From assembly GCA_031274335.1 (NCBI GenBank), contig JAISQG010000096.1:1-13567 (forward strand): a DNA stretch of 13,567 nt, in the 5' to 3' direction. The DNA is from Gracilibacteraceae bacterium (GTDB lineage Bacteria > Bacillota > Desulfitobacteriia > Desulfitobacteriales > Syntrophobotulaceae). Every line of letters begins with the position of its first letter. Positions within the stretch are counted from its first letter, which is position 1. The position numbers and the translations under genes were made by a program. Below the pieces are notes generated by a model. That model had not been told where the DNA came from and did not search any database. It was given only the letters and a program-made list of their open reading frames with translations. Positions 13,261-13,567 of this stretch are shown one piece after another.

Positions 13261-13567
13261 TCAATTTCGCAGTCCCAGCCGGCGCAGCTTGCGGTAAAGC
13301 GTGGTGCGCGGCATCCCCAGAGCCTCGGCGGCTAGGCGCACATTATTGTCGGCGGCGCGCAGGGCATTGGTTATAGCGTTTTTTTCCAACTCGTCCAGCG
13401 CTGACACTGCCCGCTCCGCTCCCGTCAAGTCCTCCGCCCCCCGGGCGAAAACCTGCTCCGGCAGATCGCACACCTCGATCACCCCGTCTTGCGCGCTGAC
13501 TGCCGCATAGAGCAGAACGTTCTCCAGTTGGCGCACATTGCCTGGCCAGGTGTATTTTTCCAAGAGA
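13261..13567 (-). CDS. Sigma-54-dependent activator, C-terminal part (partial, runs off the window)
   Basis: About 100 C-terminal residues of an NtrC/NifA-class enhancer-binding protein. The last part of the AAA+ domain is marked by YTWPGNVRQLENVLLYA, the usual WPGNVREL motif. A variable linker follows, then a Fis-type helix-turn-helix at the end (NAITNALRAADNNVRLAAEALGMPRTTLYRKLRRLGL). The 5' part, with the Walker motifs and sensor domain, lies beyond 13567, so the signal it senses is unknown. I saw no -24/-12 sigma-54 promoter in the window, so its targets are probably elsewhere. Confidence 0.93.
   Translation of the reverse strand, partial: LLEKYTWPGNVRQLENVLLYAAVSAQDGVIEVCDLPEQVFARGAEDLTGAERAVSALDELEKNAITNALRAADNNVRLAAEALGMPRTTLYRKLRRLGLRN

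Overview
The window looks like a chromosomal segment of an anaerobic, probably spore-forming Firmicute (Bacillota). The signs are strong AGGAGG-type ribosome binding sites, a GerMN-domain lipoprotein, a TetR regulator resembling the Firmicutes-type family, a sigma-54 activator, and a quinone-linked molybdenum oxidoreductase with no oxygen-dependent partners. I cannot name the genus from the sequence alone.

Left end (1-2510). A striking heptanucleotide repeat region (29-345) comes first: 11 G-rich GGGAGTA-like units, then 31 consecutive NCACTAA units in which only the first base varies. It runs almost up to the ribosome binding site of a membrane protein with a C-terminal zinc ribbon (367-1392). 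A GerMN-type lipoprotein gene (1418-2479) follows on the same strand. Neither protein can be given a firm function.

Centre (2510-11990). Two units diverge from a regulatory gap at 4317-4642. Leftward, a TetR-family regulator and a cysteine desulfurase overlap by 11 bases. Rightward lies a tightly packed six-gene unit: MFS transporter, NrfD-like membrane anchor, molybdopterin catalytic subunit, four-cluster ferredoxin subunit, short-chain dehydrogenase, and zinc-dependent alcohol dehydrogenase. The three oxidoreductase subunits form a CISM/DMSO-reductase-type complex. The catalytic subunit has no twin-arginine signal, so it should face the cytoplasm. My reading is an inducible catabolic or respiratory module: the MFS protein imports an organic substrate, the two NAD(P)-type dehydrogenases act on alcohol/carbonyl groups, and the Mo enzyme exchanges electrons with the quinone pool. 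The desulfurase could supply sulfur for Fe-S clusters or for Mo-cofactor sulfuration. The substrate is unknown, and this is the best candidate for an undescribed system here. The gap holds a perfect 12-bp palindrome and three related GGCTG/TTTCAG elements that are good operator candidates.

Right end (11991-13567). A gene-poor stretch carries three copies of a hairpin element, two of them inside a longer dispersed intergenic repeat. It also holds the remains of a MerR/TipA-type multidrug regulator. That gene has lost its N-terminal helix-turn-helix and is split by a one-base frameshift, but the TipAS ligand-binding half keeps an intact frame with its own ribosome binding site. The window ends inside the C-terminal part of a sigma-54-dependent activator on the minus strand.
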